From the NCBI GenBank assembly GCA_035222895.1, contig JAVYIG010006801.1:7501-71500 (forward strand): a DNA stretch of 64,000 nt. The letters run 5' to 3'. Below are positions 1-11,049 of the stretch, piece by piece (position 1 is the stretch's first letter; each line of letters opens with the position of its first letter). Under the pieces are notes generated by a model, which did not search any database, was not told the origin of the DNA, and saw only the letters and a list, made by a program, of their open reading frames with translations. A program made the translations under genes and the position numbers. The DNA comes from Strongylocentrotus droebachiensis. Lineage: Eukaryota > Echinodermata > Echinoidea > Camarodonta > Strongylocentrotidae.

Positions 1-194
1 TCGTATTTTAATGTATACTTTTTGTGTACATATCTCAATAGGTTTTTCTTTATAATAGTACCTGCATTAAATCATTCAAAAATATCTTAAATTTGGTAAT
101 CGTTTTCATCAAATACCTCAAGCAAAGAGAGAAAAAAAGAAAATAAAAAAAAAGATCTTTTGTTGGTCCATGATGTAAGATTCATGTTTTCTTA

Positions 195-433
195 AAAATC
201 CATGACACATTGCTCCGCGACATTTGCTCCGCCGACAATTGCTCCGCATGAAGCAATAAATGCTCCGGTGACATTTGCTCCTTGAATGACAGTTGCTCCG
301 ACGACATTTGCTCCCCCGAAATTCGCCCCAAATGAAGTGACACTTGCTCCGGTGACATTTGCTCTTCCTCAAAAGAGCCCTGTAAAATACAAATACTACT
401 ACGACAATTATTGCTCCTCACCAAAAGTATCCC
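195..433 (-). repeat. Left 15-bp minisatellite arm
   Basis: About ten degenerate copies of the 15-bp unit read as GGAGCA on the minus strand. Some units are 18-21 bp. The inner edge at about 380-400 holds the segment that reappears inverted near 5910-5935. Open reading frames across it (repeated EQMS or EQLS residues) only reflect the 15-bp periodicity. Confidence 0.85.
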
Positions 434-851
434 GTTGAAGACAAATGCTCAACCGACGTATCAGGAGTGCCCCGTAAAAGACAAATAGAACCTAAGGTTG
501 TCGTGAACCTGTTTCTGGATATGCATAATTATGCAAGTAAAAATTAGGCCTATTTATGCGTCATTCCGAATTGTCTCAAAAACTAGGCAACACACAAAAA
601 TAACAGACATCCGATATATTAATAACAGAATCTTTTAAAAACCAAATGCGAGAAACAAAAGGATTGAGCACCATAATTATAATTATTCAAATATCGAAGA
701 ATCTATTGCTGATATTGCAAAATAGGTATAAAAAGGATTGAAAACCATTCTCTTAGTCCTGCTAACCGAACAATATCCAAAACACTCTCAAATGGTGATG
801 CAACAGGCAGCATTATAACATAAAAACAATCATACATATCAATTGTCAATT

Positions 852-1022
852 GAGAACCTGACAAGCGTTACCCGAGAGCTGCTCGGAATCTTGAATGTCG
901 AAAGGAGGAAGGCGGGTTTCAATTTCGTGTGGACCGTCAACGGCAAGATATTCGTGAGGAAAGATGAGAAGGAACCTGCGACCACCATCCATACCAAGGA
1001 TGATATCAAGAAGTTGAAGTAG
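852..1022 (+). pseudogene. LINE ORF1 C-terminal remnant
   Basis: An open stretch of 56 codons ends in TAG at 1020-1022. It contains VWTVNGKIFVRKDE followed by DDIKKLK, which resembles the C-terminal nucleic-acid-binding domain found at the end of ORF1 proteins of CR1-like LINEs. No start codon or N-terminal part is visible upstream, where the sequence becomes unrelated AT-rich DNA, so the element is probably 5' truncated here. The ORF1 stop is about 210 bp before the ORF2 start, a normal spacing for such elements. Confidence 0.6.
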
Positions 1023-1230
1023 ACGATATCAACAAGTTAATAAGGTAGGCAATATTTACGATTAACATTCTTAAACTCCATAACGATGATTATTATTTCA
1101 TATGTTTCAGATCTTTTCTGTTTTTATTTTATTTCGCTCTTTTGGCAAATTTGCCTCCCCAATCAGTGTCAACTTATGCTGTCACTATATTCAACCAAAA
1201 TATCGAATTCTGCAAGACTCTCATCCTTAA

Positions 1231-3941
1231 ATGACTAATGAAGATTACCAATTACAAGCAAATATTGACTGTAGGTACTATGTACCTAATGAGTTTAATC
1301 CTGTAAAGGATCAACCTCAACAAACACAATTTCTTAGTTTCTTACATTGTAATGTTCGGAGTCTAAGTAAGAATAATGAAAATATGAATATCCTGTTATC
1401 ATCATTACAGTTCGATTGCTCAGTTATAGGCATTACCGAAACATGGTTAAATCCTCAATCTCTACCTTTATATACCTTAGAAGGTTATAAACAAATACGT
1501 AAAGACAGATCGAGTGGTAGGGGCGGTGGACTTCTAATGTATATCGCGGATTCTTTATCTTTTAAGCCCAGACATGATATTTCTTTCCAAAACGAAACTG
1601 CGGAACTCTTATGTATTGAGGTTGATCTTCCTAATGAAAATAATTTTATTGTTTGCGTTATATACAGACCGCCCAGCACAGACATGGTAGACTTTTTAAA
1701 TGATTTAGAATTGCTCATGTCAACTGTCAACTCTTTCAATAAATCTGTTTGTGTTATGGGTGATTTTAATATCGATTTACTGAATAATAGTCCAAACTCA
1801 CTTCGTCTTCGAAATATTCTAGATTCCAATGCATTCAGTGTAATGATTGATAAACCAACCAGAATTAGTAATCATTCATCTTCATTGTTGGATAATATTT
1901 TCGTAAAAACATCTAAAGGCTTTTCTCAATCAGGTCTGTTTTATTGTGAAATATCTGATCATCTACCTGTGTTTTGCTTACTTCTTGACCACAAAACTGA
2001 TGTAACACAAAAAAGGCGAATTGAAAAGAAACGTAAAATTTTAGATCGATAAAAAGAAGAAACGTCCTATATAAAAGAAGTATGAAAAAACGATCACCAG
2101 ATAATGTTGAAAAATACAAGAAATATAGAAATAAATTAACATCAATTATACGATGTTCACGTCGTTTATTTTACTCTAAGAGGTTTGAAAGTGCAAATGG
2201 CAATATTTCATCTACCTGGAAAATTGTAAAGGATATTTTATGCAAGCAAGGAAAACATGAAGTTCCAGGAAAAATTGTTCATGGTAATAAAGAAATAACA
2301 AATGCAGAAGACATTGCAAATGCATATAACACTTATTTTGTCAATGTTGGCCTAAATCAAGCCAAGATGATAAATAAAGATGGAACCAACTTCACACAGT
2401 ACCTCAATGAACCATCTAATACTTCTATGTTTCTAAAACCAACGGATTACATTGAAAACAGTCACTCTTCTGGGCATGATGAAATCAGTACATTTTTATT
2501 GAAAAAGATCATTGGTTCAATTCTAACGCCTCTTGTACACATTTGCAATCTCTCTTTGATGACCGGAGTGTTTCCTTCTTCTTTCAAACTGACAAGGGTG
2601 ATTCCTGTTCATAAAAAAAGATGACGTGATGGTCGTTTATAACTATAGACCAATCTCAATACTCCCTAGCTTTTCTAAAGTTTTGGAACGAATTGGTTAT
2701 GACAGGCTCTACAGTTTTTTAGATAAATGTGAATCATTGAACCTGATCAATTTGGATTTCGGCGGTCTCATTCTACAGATCTTGCGCTACTGAAATTTTA
2801 TGATCGCGTTTCAAGTGCACTCGCTGCTCACGAGCATGTCATTGGTGTATTTATGGATCTGAGCAAAGCATTTGACACACTTGACTATTCAATTCTTCTT
2901 TCTAAGTTAGAGCATTATGGAATAAGGGGCATAGCTTTACAATGGCTTGCGAGTTACTTATCTATGAGAAGACAGTACACTTATTATAACTCTGTTAACT
3001 CTGACATTCTGTATCTTAAATGTGGTGTTCCGCAGGGATCCATCCTGGGCCCATTATTATTTCTTATTTATATCAATGATATTTGTAATGTATCTAAAAC
3101 TTTAAATTATACCTTATTTGCAGATGATACGAGTGTTTTCTTGTCTCATCGTGAAATCAACACTCTTGAACAGAAACTAAATTCGGAACTACCAAAGTTG
3201 ACTTTATGGTTTAGAAGTAATGTGCTCTCTCTCAATGTTCTTAAAACAAATTAAATTAATTTTAGAGGTAGAAAATCTAATGACAACCTTGCTCTTAATA
3301 TTAAACTAGATGATATTTCTTTAGAGAGAAAGACATGTACGAAATTCCTTGGTGTCTATATCAATGAAAAACTTGACTGGAGCGACCATGTAAAACACAT
3401 TGTTACACCAATCTCAAGAAATATTGGCGTACTGTATAGAATAAAATGTTTTGTTTCTGATAGAATATTACTTACGCTATATAATAGTCTAATTTTACCA
3501 CACATCTCTTATTGTAATATTTTGTGGGCAACATCCAAGTGTGTGACTAATAATATTCTTCTGCTGCAAAAGAAAGCTGTACGCATATGTACCCGAGCTG
3601 GTTATCGTGACCATGCTACCCCACTATTTGTTAAACTGAAATGCTTAAAGATTGATGATATTAACTTCCTCCAAATTGCCATATTTATGTTCCGTTTTAA
3701 TATCAAATTATTACCTACGTCATTATCTTCAATGTTCCAACCTAATAACATGGTTCATTCGTATTCAACAAGGCAGTCATCGAATTCACATGTGGTCAAT
3801 CCTCACACTACATTAGCCCAGAAATCAATCAGACACAGAGGTCCAGATGTATGGAATTCTTTACCTAATGATATTCGAAATATAAAATCAACAAACTCCT
3901 TTAAAAGAGCACTCAAATGTATTATCATTTCACAGATGTAA
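1231..3941 (+). pseudogene. LINE ORF2: endonuclease and reverse transcriptase, broken
   Basis: The first open segment (1231-2052) is an APE-type endonuclease with HCNVRSL, ITETWL, YRPP, GDFNIDLL, SSSLLDNIF and SDHLPV in order. The frame then changes near 2050. The segment 2082-2624 holds the linker and early reverse transcriptase, and 2625-2852 is frame-shifted. The segment 2853-3254 has MDLSKAFDTLD, GVPQGSILGPLLF and the catalytic FADD box. An in-frame TAA at 3252-3254 interrupts the thumb region, which continues to 3941 and ends in the common LINE C-terminal GPDVWNSLP motif. At least two frameshifts and one stop codon mean no functional product. Confidence 0.88.
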
Positions 3942-4028
3942 GATATTACTTTCATTATAATCTATTTATTAGTTCTAATTCAATCTAATATAATTTTGTT
4001 ACTAGGCTTTACGAAATTCTTCTTTTTA

Positions 4029-5201
4029 GGTGGGCTGTATCTAATACAGACCACCTCATAATTTTGTTAAAATTGCCTTTATTATTATTATTTATTTATT
4101 TATTTTTCTTATTTCGACCCACTTTTTGTGTTCAAGATAATTTGAAAATGGCTCAATCAAATATCTTAAAATTTAACACACATATGTATAGGCATATTCA
4201 CAAAACACAGCAGATTTTTCGACCTTGACCTTGACTGATGACGTCATCTAGGCGCCATTTTGTGAAAAATTTTGAAAATCAACTTATGATCATATCTTCA
4301 TAACCAAAAGTAATATCTCATTCATATTTATCATGATCAAGGTCAATATCAGTCCGGTCAAATTCAGGTCAAAAAACGCGCGCGTGCGCGTACGTCCGCG
4401 CGTCATTACGCGCGCAAAAATTTTAAATGCTCGAAATCGTCTTAAATTTTTTTTGCATACGTTTCAGGTCATTTTAAGCATTTTATAAAAAATCGCGCGT
4501 AAGCACATGCGCGCGCGTTTTCGCGCGTAACACCATTACAAAACATAAAATCGCCATTTTTTTTTCTTCATGATATTTATTATATTTTTTCAAGGAATTT
4601 GATACCATGTTTATCTCTTTATGACCATTAATAACAAGATGAGCGTCAATTCAAGATAAATGTCAGTGCGCGCGAGCTCTTTTAATACATAGCATATATG
4701 GGCAAAAACATGCCTATACAAAATTCATTATAGCTCTTTGGAATGAACCGTGACCTTCAATTTTTTTTCATATTTAGATAGAGTATGAGTGGGAGATATG
4801 ATTCCATGTCTCATTTGGCCATTAGGTGTATCGTGACATCATCATAATGGCCTTGGAACTCAAAATACGAATTTGCATATTATGACGTCAGCATATTTAT
4901 GGAAAATTGATTGTATCTCTGTAAATATTGATCGATTTTCTTCAAAATTTCGATATGTTGTAGCTAAGACAATTCTCTATCAGCTCAGTAAAAACCATTT
5001 TTCATTTTGATGACGTCATCATACTGAAAATCTCGATTAAAGGCCTCATGTCAAAAGGCCTTCATAATTTGCGTTATCCCTATAGAAGGTGAATTTCGTT
5101 CACGTCATGAAACTACATGATATTGTTTTTCAAGAATATTTAAGCAGTATCTCGCTTATTTTTGCTCTATTTTGTCTCAAATTTAAGTTGACCAGCCCAC
5201 C
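4029..5201. mobile_element. 1173-bp inverted-repeat element with TA duplication
   Basis: The ends are GGTGGGCTG and CAGCCCACC, flanked by TA at 4027-4028 and 5202-5203. It interrupts the LINE 3' region. The left end can also fold on itself (GGTGGGCTGTAT against ATACAGACCACC). The interior has long alternating CG/TG runs near 4374-4420 and 4490-4530 and no coding capacity. A large inverted partial copy lies at about 15160-16155 and a fragment at about 45645-45755, so it is a repeat family. The superfamily is not clear; TA duplications occur in Tc1/mariner-type and other MITEs. Confidence 0.7.
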
Positions 5202-5549
5202 TATACTTGTTCCAAACAAGTATTATATGTCTAGTTTCTCTTTCTTTTTTTAACTTTGTAAATAGTGTAAATAGTTCACTACAAAACTTTAGGAATTTTA
5301 TTTGTCATATATTATATATTTGAAAGGTGTTGTAACGATTCAAGCTCTATTTGCTTATGTTTCATCACCTTTGTGTGTTCATTCTTCACACTGTATGTAA
5401 GTTGCAACTTGTCTTTAATAAAACAATGTTATATTCTTTTTCTACACCTATTCATCCATGATCCATGTAAAATTGAAAATGATTTGTTATATTATATAAA
5501 TTTTTCATGTGATGTTAACTTCGATGAATTGTGAAATTGTGAACATGCA

Positions 5550-5580
<31 letters not shown>

Positions 5581-5582
5581 AT
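5550..5582 (+). repeat. AAAT microsatellite, LINE 3' tail
   Basis: About eight perfect copies of a 4-bp unit end the LINE. Short tandem tails of this kind are typical of CR1-group elements. Confidence 0.85.
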
Positions 5583-5583
5583 T

Positions 5584-5942
5584 GTTGGATGGTAAATATC
5601 CTTTAACAATACAAATCTAGAAAGCAATTACAGCTAAGACAGGAAACGTATGATATATGTGTCAAACTTCTCTGAAACAGAAATATTGCAAATTAAGCTT
5701 TTGATTTCCCGAGACATGAAATGGTTGCTTAGTGTACATTTTCTGAGACGTACAGTGATAGATAAAAAGTTATATCAGCATCATCAACTTTCATTCATTT
5801 CATTTAATTGTCAGTATTTCGTGAAATGCATTAAGAAAACGAAACAAACTATAACAACAAAAGAAAATAACCCATTAAAAATTATGTTGTCGGCAAACCG
5901 TTTGTCGTAGTACTAGTAGCATTTGTATTTTACGGGTCACTT
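5584..5942 (+). other. Non-repetitive interior of the fold-back element
   Basis: AT-rich sequence with no recognisable coding or RNA signal. Its last 40 bases are the inverted counterpart of the segment inside the left array. Confidence 0.5.
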
Positions 5943-6285
5943 TTTGGGCGGAGCAAATGTGGTCGGAGCAAATGTCACCGGAGCAAGCGTCGTATCATCC
6001 GAAGCAAATGTCGGCGGAGCAATTGTCGTCGGAGCATTTATCGCTTCATGTGGAGCAATTGTTGGCGCACCGAATGTCGAGGAGAATTTTTTCATCGGAG
6101 CAACTGTCGGCAGAGCAATTGTCAGCGAAAAAATTGTCGTCGGAGCAACTGTCGACGGAGCAACTGTCGGCGGAGCAACTGTCGGCGGAGCAAATGGCGG
6201 CGGAGCATTTGACGTCGGAGCAAATGTCGCGTTTTGCGGAGTAAATGTTGGTGGATCAGTCGTTGGCTCAGCATATGTCGGGTTA
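5943..6285 (+). repeat. Right 15-bp minisatellite arm
   Basis: About twenty units of GGAGCAAnTGTCGnC, mostly 15 bp with a few 21-bp variants. It is the inverted counterpart of the left arm. Peptide repeats in its open frames (AEQLS, GGATV) are by-products of the 15-bp period. Confidence 0.88.
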
Positions 6286-6295
6286 CCTTTCTTAA

Positions 6296-7069
6296 CCCTA
6301 ATAAGGCCGGGCTATTTGAAGTCTTAGTACGGCCGGGGGGGGGGGGGGCATTATGGCCCCCCTTAAGATCTCGGCCGTAAAACGGCCTATCTCCGCGAAA
6401 ATTTGCACGCATGTCAAGTGAAGTGTATAGAACAATATGATAATTTTTGAAAAAAATTACTCATTTGCATATTTATGGTAATTTATGCAAATAAGTTCAT
6501 AAAATCACATTTTACCCATAAATCATATATTATTCATATTTTAAGCATTTTTTTTCACTACATATATTCATTAGACCATTTTGAACAATAATACGACAAT
6601 TTGTTTTGGAAGAGCCAGCTTATTCCTTATGTTATCTGTTGCTTTGATAATTTCTAATGTATTTCATTGTTTTTTAACTTATGTATGTTATTTTTGTTGT
6701 TGTTTTATTTCATTTATTCCTACAATTCAACTATTTTGACTCCCAAAACAACCACCTGAACTTTAAACAAGACCCAATAACTAATCTTTGATCTATTTTT
6801 AGGAAAAATGACATTTCCAAATGTTTTGTACATAAATCACAAAAATGAGCGATTTTCGGGCTGACATGCAAAGACAAAAGGTCACGTGACCTTGTAACTG
6901 TATGTCTGATTTTTTTTTTTTTTTTTTTTTAAGATGCGCAAGACTCTAAAGAAAAAAGTCAGTGAGCGGCGAGGAGCCATCCATATGCGTTCTCGAACAA
7001 TCAGAAAAATCTTGGAGGAGCGGGGGGGGGGGGGTGGCCATAATGCCCCCCCCCCCGGCCTTACTAGGG
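6296..7069. mobile_element. TTAA-flanked element, piggyBac-like ends, copy A
   Basis: TTAA at 6292-6295 and 7070-7073 flanks imperfect inverted ends CCCTAATAAGGCCGGG and CCCTAGTAAGGCCGGG. A TTAA duplication with a CCC start is the hallmark of piggyBac-type elements. The sub-terminal parts have runs of 12-16 G or C. There is no transposase, so it is a non-autonomous copy of 774 bp. A second copy lies at 9342-10790. Confidence 0.75.
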
Positions 7070-7073
7070 TTAA

Positions 7074-8362
7074 ACATCATTCACATTATTCAAAAATGAC
7101 AGTAGGAAACAAACTTAAATAAAGGAAGATAAGTATATATATATTAATATATATATGTATATATCTATTTAGATAAACTAATCCCATACCTGACTTTTGG
7201 TAGAACCTAAAGTAAATTCCTGTGGAATAAAAATATTTCAACCCGAATTTATCAGACTTCTGCAAATCAAGGAAGGTATTTCAAAAAGAAGGTAATTCAA
7301 CTGATCGCCGATAACAAGAGATTTGGAAAAAAAGCGAGTAGACATGGTAGATAAAAACGAAGGAGGAGCACAGGATTAAAGCAAGCCATGACATTTTGTA
7401 TAACTTTTCGTCCCGGTTTTATAATAGGATACATGAGAGAAAGCGCCCAAGTCCATCAACAGTTTTTTTCTTCTTCAGTTATTAAGATAAACCTTAGTAT
7501 TTCATGATAAGTTTTAAAGCCGTGATTCATCTTTACGGAATAATTGATACATGGACATATGAATGTAATAAATCAAGACTGAACAAATTTAGTTTCTCAA
7601 AATTATGCAAGCTTTTTGTTCTTGATAACTCAAACTAGTTGTGATGGACTTGGATCTTTCCTCTACTCATGTATGCAATTCTTAGTCACCATATTGCCAG
7701 GCACGGTGACATAATCTCTCTTAACTCTTATCGTGCCAAGATCACTGTTCTGTGCATGCGCTGGCGTGCCACGCTCACATAATCAGGTTTCTGTTGACTT
7801 GTCATGCACACATAAACTCTCATTCGCTCGCGTGCCACGTACACATTTTCGTGCATAAGTACACACGCTAATTGTTTATGCCTATTGTGCGATGCGCATT
7901 GCGTGCACGCATGAATGCTTACTGTATTTTGTGGAGGGGGTTTATTGTTGTTTAGATTTTGCGTGCTTCACATATACCGTTACATTGGATTTTCCTGAGA
8001 AAATTGCGATATTTTATCATCAAATTTGTCAGTTTTGATCATGGCCCCTCAGATTGTGTGCGGGAAATGAGACAACGGATTGGTTTGACAACTCACTGAT
8101 AGTGCTTATTTACTTTACCAAAATTACAGATTTTTGAAATGATATTGGTATCAACAGAAAGAGGGTTACATTTTCTACAACTTTAACGTACAATTCTTTT
8201 GAATACAATATACAGATGAGATGTTATAGTGGATCAAACATAGTAACAATTTAAACTACACGCACTTGAACCATCCCTAAATTAACTTGGCACACAGGAG
8301 ATTAGTGGCTGGCACAATAGGGATTAGCACTGTGGCACTGGGTGAATTGCATGGGGGGCAGC
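7074..8362 (+). other. Non-coding region downstream of the receptor gene
   Basis: Holds a TA-rich stretch at about 7128-7165 and a region rich in GCGTGCCACG-like words at about 7710-7920. It should include the 3' untranslated region of the minus-strand receptor gene just below 8363. I cannot pick its polyadenylation site among many AT-rich candidates. Confidence 0.5.
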
Positions 8363-8618
8363 TTAAGAGTTAATGGCATCATTCAATTCTTCGTAGTTTG
8401 CTTCTATATCAGGTTTCGTAAGATCTTCGTAAGTATGAGAGTAGTTAATAATCTGGTAGCTCTGAGCATCGGTATTGAGATCGTGGTAGATATGGTTGTC
8501 ATTATTCACGTCTTGGTAGGTATGGACGTCTGTCTGTGACGGATCAAATACAGGGTTATCATACTGCGGAGACGAATCGGACTCCTTTCCTTCAGACTTA
8601 GTAGTGGCTGATTTATTG
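8363..8618 (-). CDS. Last exon of EGF-repeat receptor: cytoplasmic tail with ITAM-like motifs
   Basis: The exon follows an AACTTTCAG acceptor, supplies one base to complete a serine codon, then encodes 84 residues and TAA (8363-8365). Tyrosine motifs in order are QYDNPVF (tail Y19), TYQDV, IYHDL (Y44), SYQII (Y54), TYEDL (Y63) and NYEEL (Y75). YHDL and YQII are separated by six residues, and YEDL and YEEL by eight, so both pairs fit YxxL/I-x6-8-YxxL/I, the ITAM pattern. NPVF is a variant of the NPxY adaptor site. The phase joins exactly to the transmembrane exon at 8978-9080. The tail suggests Src/Syk-type signalling, as in engulfment receptors; that role is inferred. Confidence 0.75.
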
Positions 8619-8977
8619 CTGAAAGTTGATATTATGAAACCATAGATAAATTATATTGATGAAATACATAATTAAGACAATGATCGGTTCGCCAAAAATA
8701 TGGATATAGAAACATGTTTACATAACATATGGAAATTGGTGTGGTACTTTTAAAGTAATTTCATAATAAGTCTTTCGAATCGGTTGCCATAAAATTTAGA
8801 AATCATTATACTTTAAGAAATTTAAACTGAACAGCACTGCAAAGAAAAATTACTTTAAATACAATCATAATTCAGCGTGTAATTTCATGACCATACGGTT
8901 TGAGCCCCTTGCGTGGAGGATTACGATGATAATGGACTGATGAGAGGGACAAGTTAAGTACAAGGTATCTCTCTAAC

Positions 8978-9080
8978 CTTCTTCGCTTGTAAAATATGGT
9001 GAAGAGAACTATAACGATAACAATCACAAGAAAAGCACCCAAAGCGCTTCCTACGACAGTTGCTATGGAATTTGAAGAAC
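8978..9080 (-). CDS. Transmembrane exon of the EGF-repeat receptor
   Basis: This 103-bp exon lies between a GCTGCAG acceptor and an AAGAAG/GTTAGAG donor. It enters in phase 1, as all the EGF exons here exit, and leaves in phase 2, which the last exon completes. It encodes a short polar stretch, then about 25 hydrophobic residues (IATVVGSALGAFLVIV and onward), then the stop-transfer basic KRR. This is a single-pass type I topology: EGF repeats outside, tyrosine tail inside. Exact phase agreement on both sides is strong evidence that the exon is real, although no transcript is available. Confidence 0.78.
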
Positions 9081-9341
9081 CTGCAGCTATACAGTTGATG
9101 TTGGTTGTGAACAGGTAGTACGTGAAGTGGATGGTGTTTGAAGTCAGATGGTAGTGAAAAGAAATGACAGGATATCGAGTTAATGGATAAGATTTAAACA
9201 ATGAATAAATCAGATATTAGATTAGAAGTACCGAGGTAGCGTCAGAGTAGATAGATAAATAATGATTAAATGGCATACTAGTATATGATTCAAATATATT
9301 GTGATGACATGCAAACAGCCCGGTCCCTGTAGGTTACTTAT
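9081..9341 (-). other. Intron sequence next to the transmembrane exon
   Basis: Intron between the transmembrane exon and the first EGF exon upstream. I see only AT-rich sequence with a short GATA-like stretch at about 9240-9260. Confidence 0.5.
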
Positions 9342-9828
9342 CCATAAAAGGGCCGGGCTATTTGAGGTCTTAGCACGGCCGGGGGGAGGGGGTATTATGG
9401 CCCCCATAATATCTCGGCCGTGAAGCTGCCGATCTCCGCGAAAATTTGCACGCATGTCAAGTGAAGTGTATAGAATACTATGATAATTTCAATTTTTTGA
9501 AAAATTCACTCATTTGCATAGTTATGGTAATTTATGCTTTTGATAATTTCTTATGTATTTCATTGTTTTTGTTGTTTTATTTCATTTCTAACTACAACTA
9601 CAACTATTTTGAATCCCAAAACAACCACCTAAATTTTAAACAAGACCCAATAACCCATGTTTGATCTGTTTTTAGGAAAAATGACTTTTACATATGTTTT
9701 GTACACAAATCACGAAAATGAGCGATTTTCGGAAAAGGTCACGTGACCTTGTAACCGTAGGTCCGATTTTCAAAAAAAATATTTTAAAAGTTGCGCAAGA
9801 CTCGAAAAGGGGAAGTCAGCGACCGGCG

Positions 9829-10706
9829 CACAGTGGACCAGGGAGGGACCAAAGTGCGCCAAAACTAAGTCTGGGTGATTTATTTTTTTCAATTTTTTTC
9901 TTGCCCAGTTGAAAGGTAATACATAGAGGAATACCTCAGTGAAATATTTAATTCCGGTATGCACAGTAAGGGTATAAATTTACTACTTCAAACAGCAAAA
10001 TCCTACATATTCACAGTTTTAGTGCAAAAGTGACTTATTTTATAAATCTTTCAATTCAACATGAAATTTTTAAGTTATTGATATGAAATTGCTCTCACAT
10101 ATTCCTGATAGTTCATTTCGTTGAATGAATGGGTTAAAATTAATAGAAACACAATCTTCATGATAAATTATAGAGTAATTCACTGAAAAATGGACTAATT
10201 ATCCATGTTTTTTATAAATACAGAAGAAATGTTTAGATCTCCGCGGTGTACCGTTTAAATGTTAATACCACCATTTCCTCTGATGTCTAAACTTCAAGTT
10301 GATACCAAATTTGGCTGCCCGATCTTGCCCGTTGTTATGTTAGAGCCGATTTCCCTTGCCACATTGCCCCAAAAATGTGGGGTTTTGGGGTCCGCGGATA
10401 AATCATGAAGGATTCGTGGTCATAAATCACGGCGCGAGGGGGCGCGTGACACTTGTTCTGACACCGCGGACCAAAATAAACACATTTTTCGGGGCAATGT
10501 TGCAAGAAAAACAGCTCTAACATAATAACGGGCAGAATCAGGGAGCCAAATCTGGTATCAACTTAAAGCTTAGACATCAGAGAAAATGTTGGTAATAAAA
10601 TTTAAGCGAAAATACCTGGAAATCCAAACATTTCCTCTGGATTTATAAAAGAGAAATCCCCAAACATGAGTTTTGGCGCACTTTGGTTCCTCCCTGGCCC
10701 ACTGTG
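9829..10706. mobile_element. Transib/RAG-type non-autonomous transposon (CACAGTG ends, CGGCG duplication)
   Basis: Inverted ends of about 39 bp begin CACAGTGG and differ at two positions. They are flanked by the 5-bp direct repeat CGGCG (9824-9828 and 10707-10711). Copy A of the host element gives the empty site with one GCGGCG, so 5 bp is the true duplication length. A 5-bp GC-rich duplication and a CAC-starting heptamer are the signature of Transib, the superfamily related to RAG1/2; CACAGTG equals the V(D)J signal heptamer. The 878-bp element has no transposase. Chapaev-type elements also start CAC but duplicate 3-4 bp. Confidence 0.75.
10207..10655. repeat. Long inverted repeat inside the Transib-like element
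   Basis: Two arms of about 160 bp, roughly 10207-10375 and 10478-10655, are reverse complements at about 80-85% by eye. Shared words include GATGTCTAA, AGTTGATACCA and GTTATGTTAGAGC. The right arm continues straight into the terminal repeat, so the original element probably had very long inverted ends, and about 340 bp was later added to the left arm. Confidence 0.7.
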
Positions 10707-11049
10707 CGGCGGGGCGCCATCCATATGCGTTCCCGAACAATTAGAAAAATTGTGGAGGGAGGCCATGATCGCCCCCCGGCCTTATAAGGGTTAATACCAC
10801 AGCTAGATATTAATGATTCACGAATCATTAAGGAAAGTGGAGTGTGTGTATTTAAACAGAGGGAACTAAAATGAGAATGTATTTAATTAAACAAATAATA
10901 ATAATATAGGTTTTTGCGGCCAATAGCTGATTTTTTTCTCCATTAAAGTTCATATTTCGAATTCGCGCAAGCGTTTTAAAATTCAAAATCCGTTCATTCA
11001 AATTCACTCTCCGTGCAATCAATTGTTAAATCGGGTCATTCAAATGCTA

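Larger units (their letters stand above)
840..5583 (+). mobile_element. CR1/Jockey-group LINE, 5' truncated and interrupted
   Basis: The order is an ORF1 tail (852-1022), an endonuclease-reverse transcriptase ORF2 (1231-3941), a 3' untranslated region split by a 1173-bp inverted-repeat element (4029-5201), and a tail of AAAT repeats ending at 5582. A short-repeat 3' tail and a DFNID/SDH endonuclease joined to a reverse transcriptase with GVPQGSILGPLLF suit the CR1/Jockey group. It sits between the fold-back arms, so it inserted into that element. Several frame breaks make it inactive. Confidence 0.8.
195..6285. mobile_element. Fold-back element with 15-bp tandem-repeat inverted ends (TU-like)
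   Basis: Two arrays of a degenerate 15-bp unit (GGAGCAAATGTCGGC type) lie in opposite orientation at 195-433 and 5943-6285. The order of variant units is mirrored: a unit carrying the insert GCTTCATG occurs in both arms. Just inside each array a matching non-repeated segment (around TTGTATTTTAC) is also inverted, so the two arms are true inverted repeats and not independent satellites. Sea-urchin TU elements are described as having inverted ends with an outer domain of 15-bp repeats, and this fits that layout. The interior is occupied by a LINE. The outermost ends and a target duplication could not be fixed. Confidence 0.7.
9342..10790. mobile_element. TTAA-type element, copy B, carrying a Transib-like insertion
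   Basis: The right end CCTTATAAGGG followed by TTAA at 10791-10794 and the left GGGCCGGGCTATTTGA match copy A at 6296-7069, including the shared GATCTCCGCGAAAATTTGCACGC-type interior. The left TTAA is mutated, so this copy is older. Alignment with copy A shows an extra block, 9829-10706, that is a separate insertion. Confidence 0.7.

Noticed and set aside
118-424. Reading frames with repeated RSKCHRS or EQMSPEQ peptides, and similar frames at 5923-6327
   Set aside because: They are translations of the 15-bp minisatellite in several frames, with no start context or conservation.
4029-5201. Helitron on the minus strand, because a hairpin precedes CTAA
   Set aside because: The other end lacks the TC start, and matching 9-bp inverted ends with TA on both sides explain the insertion better.
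8342-8539. Plus-strand 65-codon hydrophobic frame
   Set aside because: Antisense of the receptor tail exon, whose splice phases and motifs support the minus strand.
9829-10706. A functional V(D)J recombination signal
   Set aside because: The heptamer is at transposon termini with a target duplication, nonamer-like matches are weak, and no RAG or antigen-receptor gene is present.
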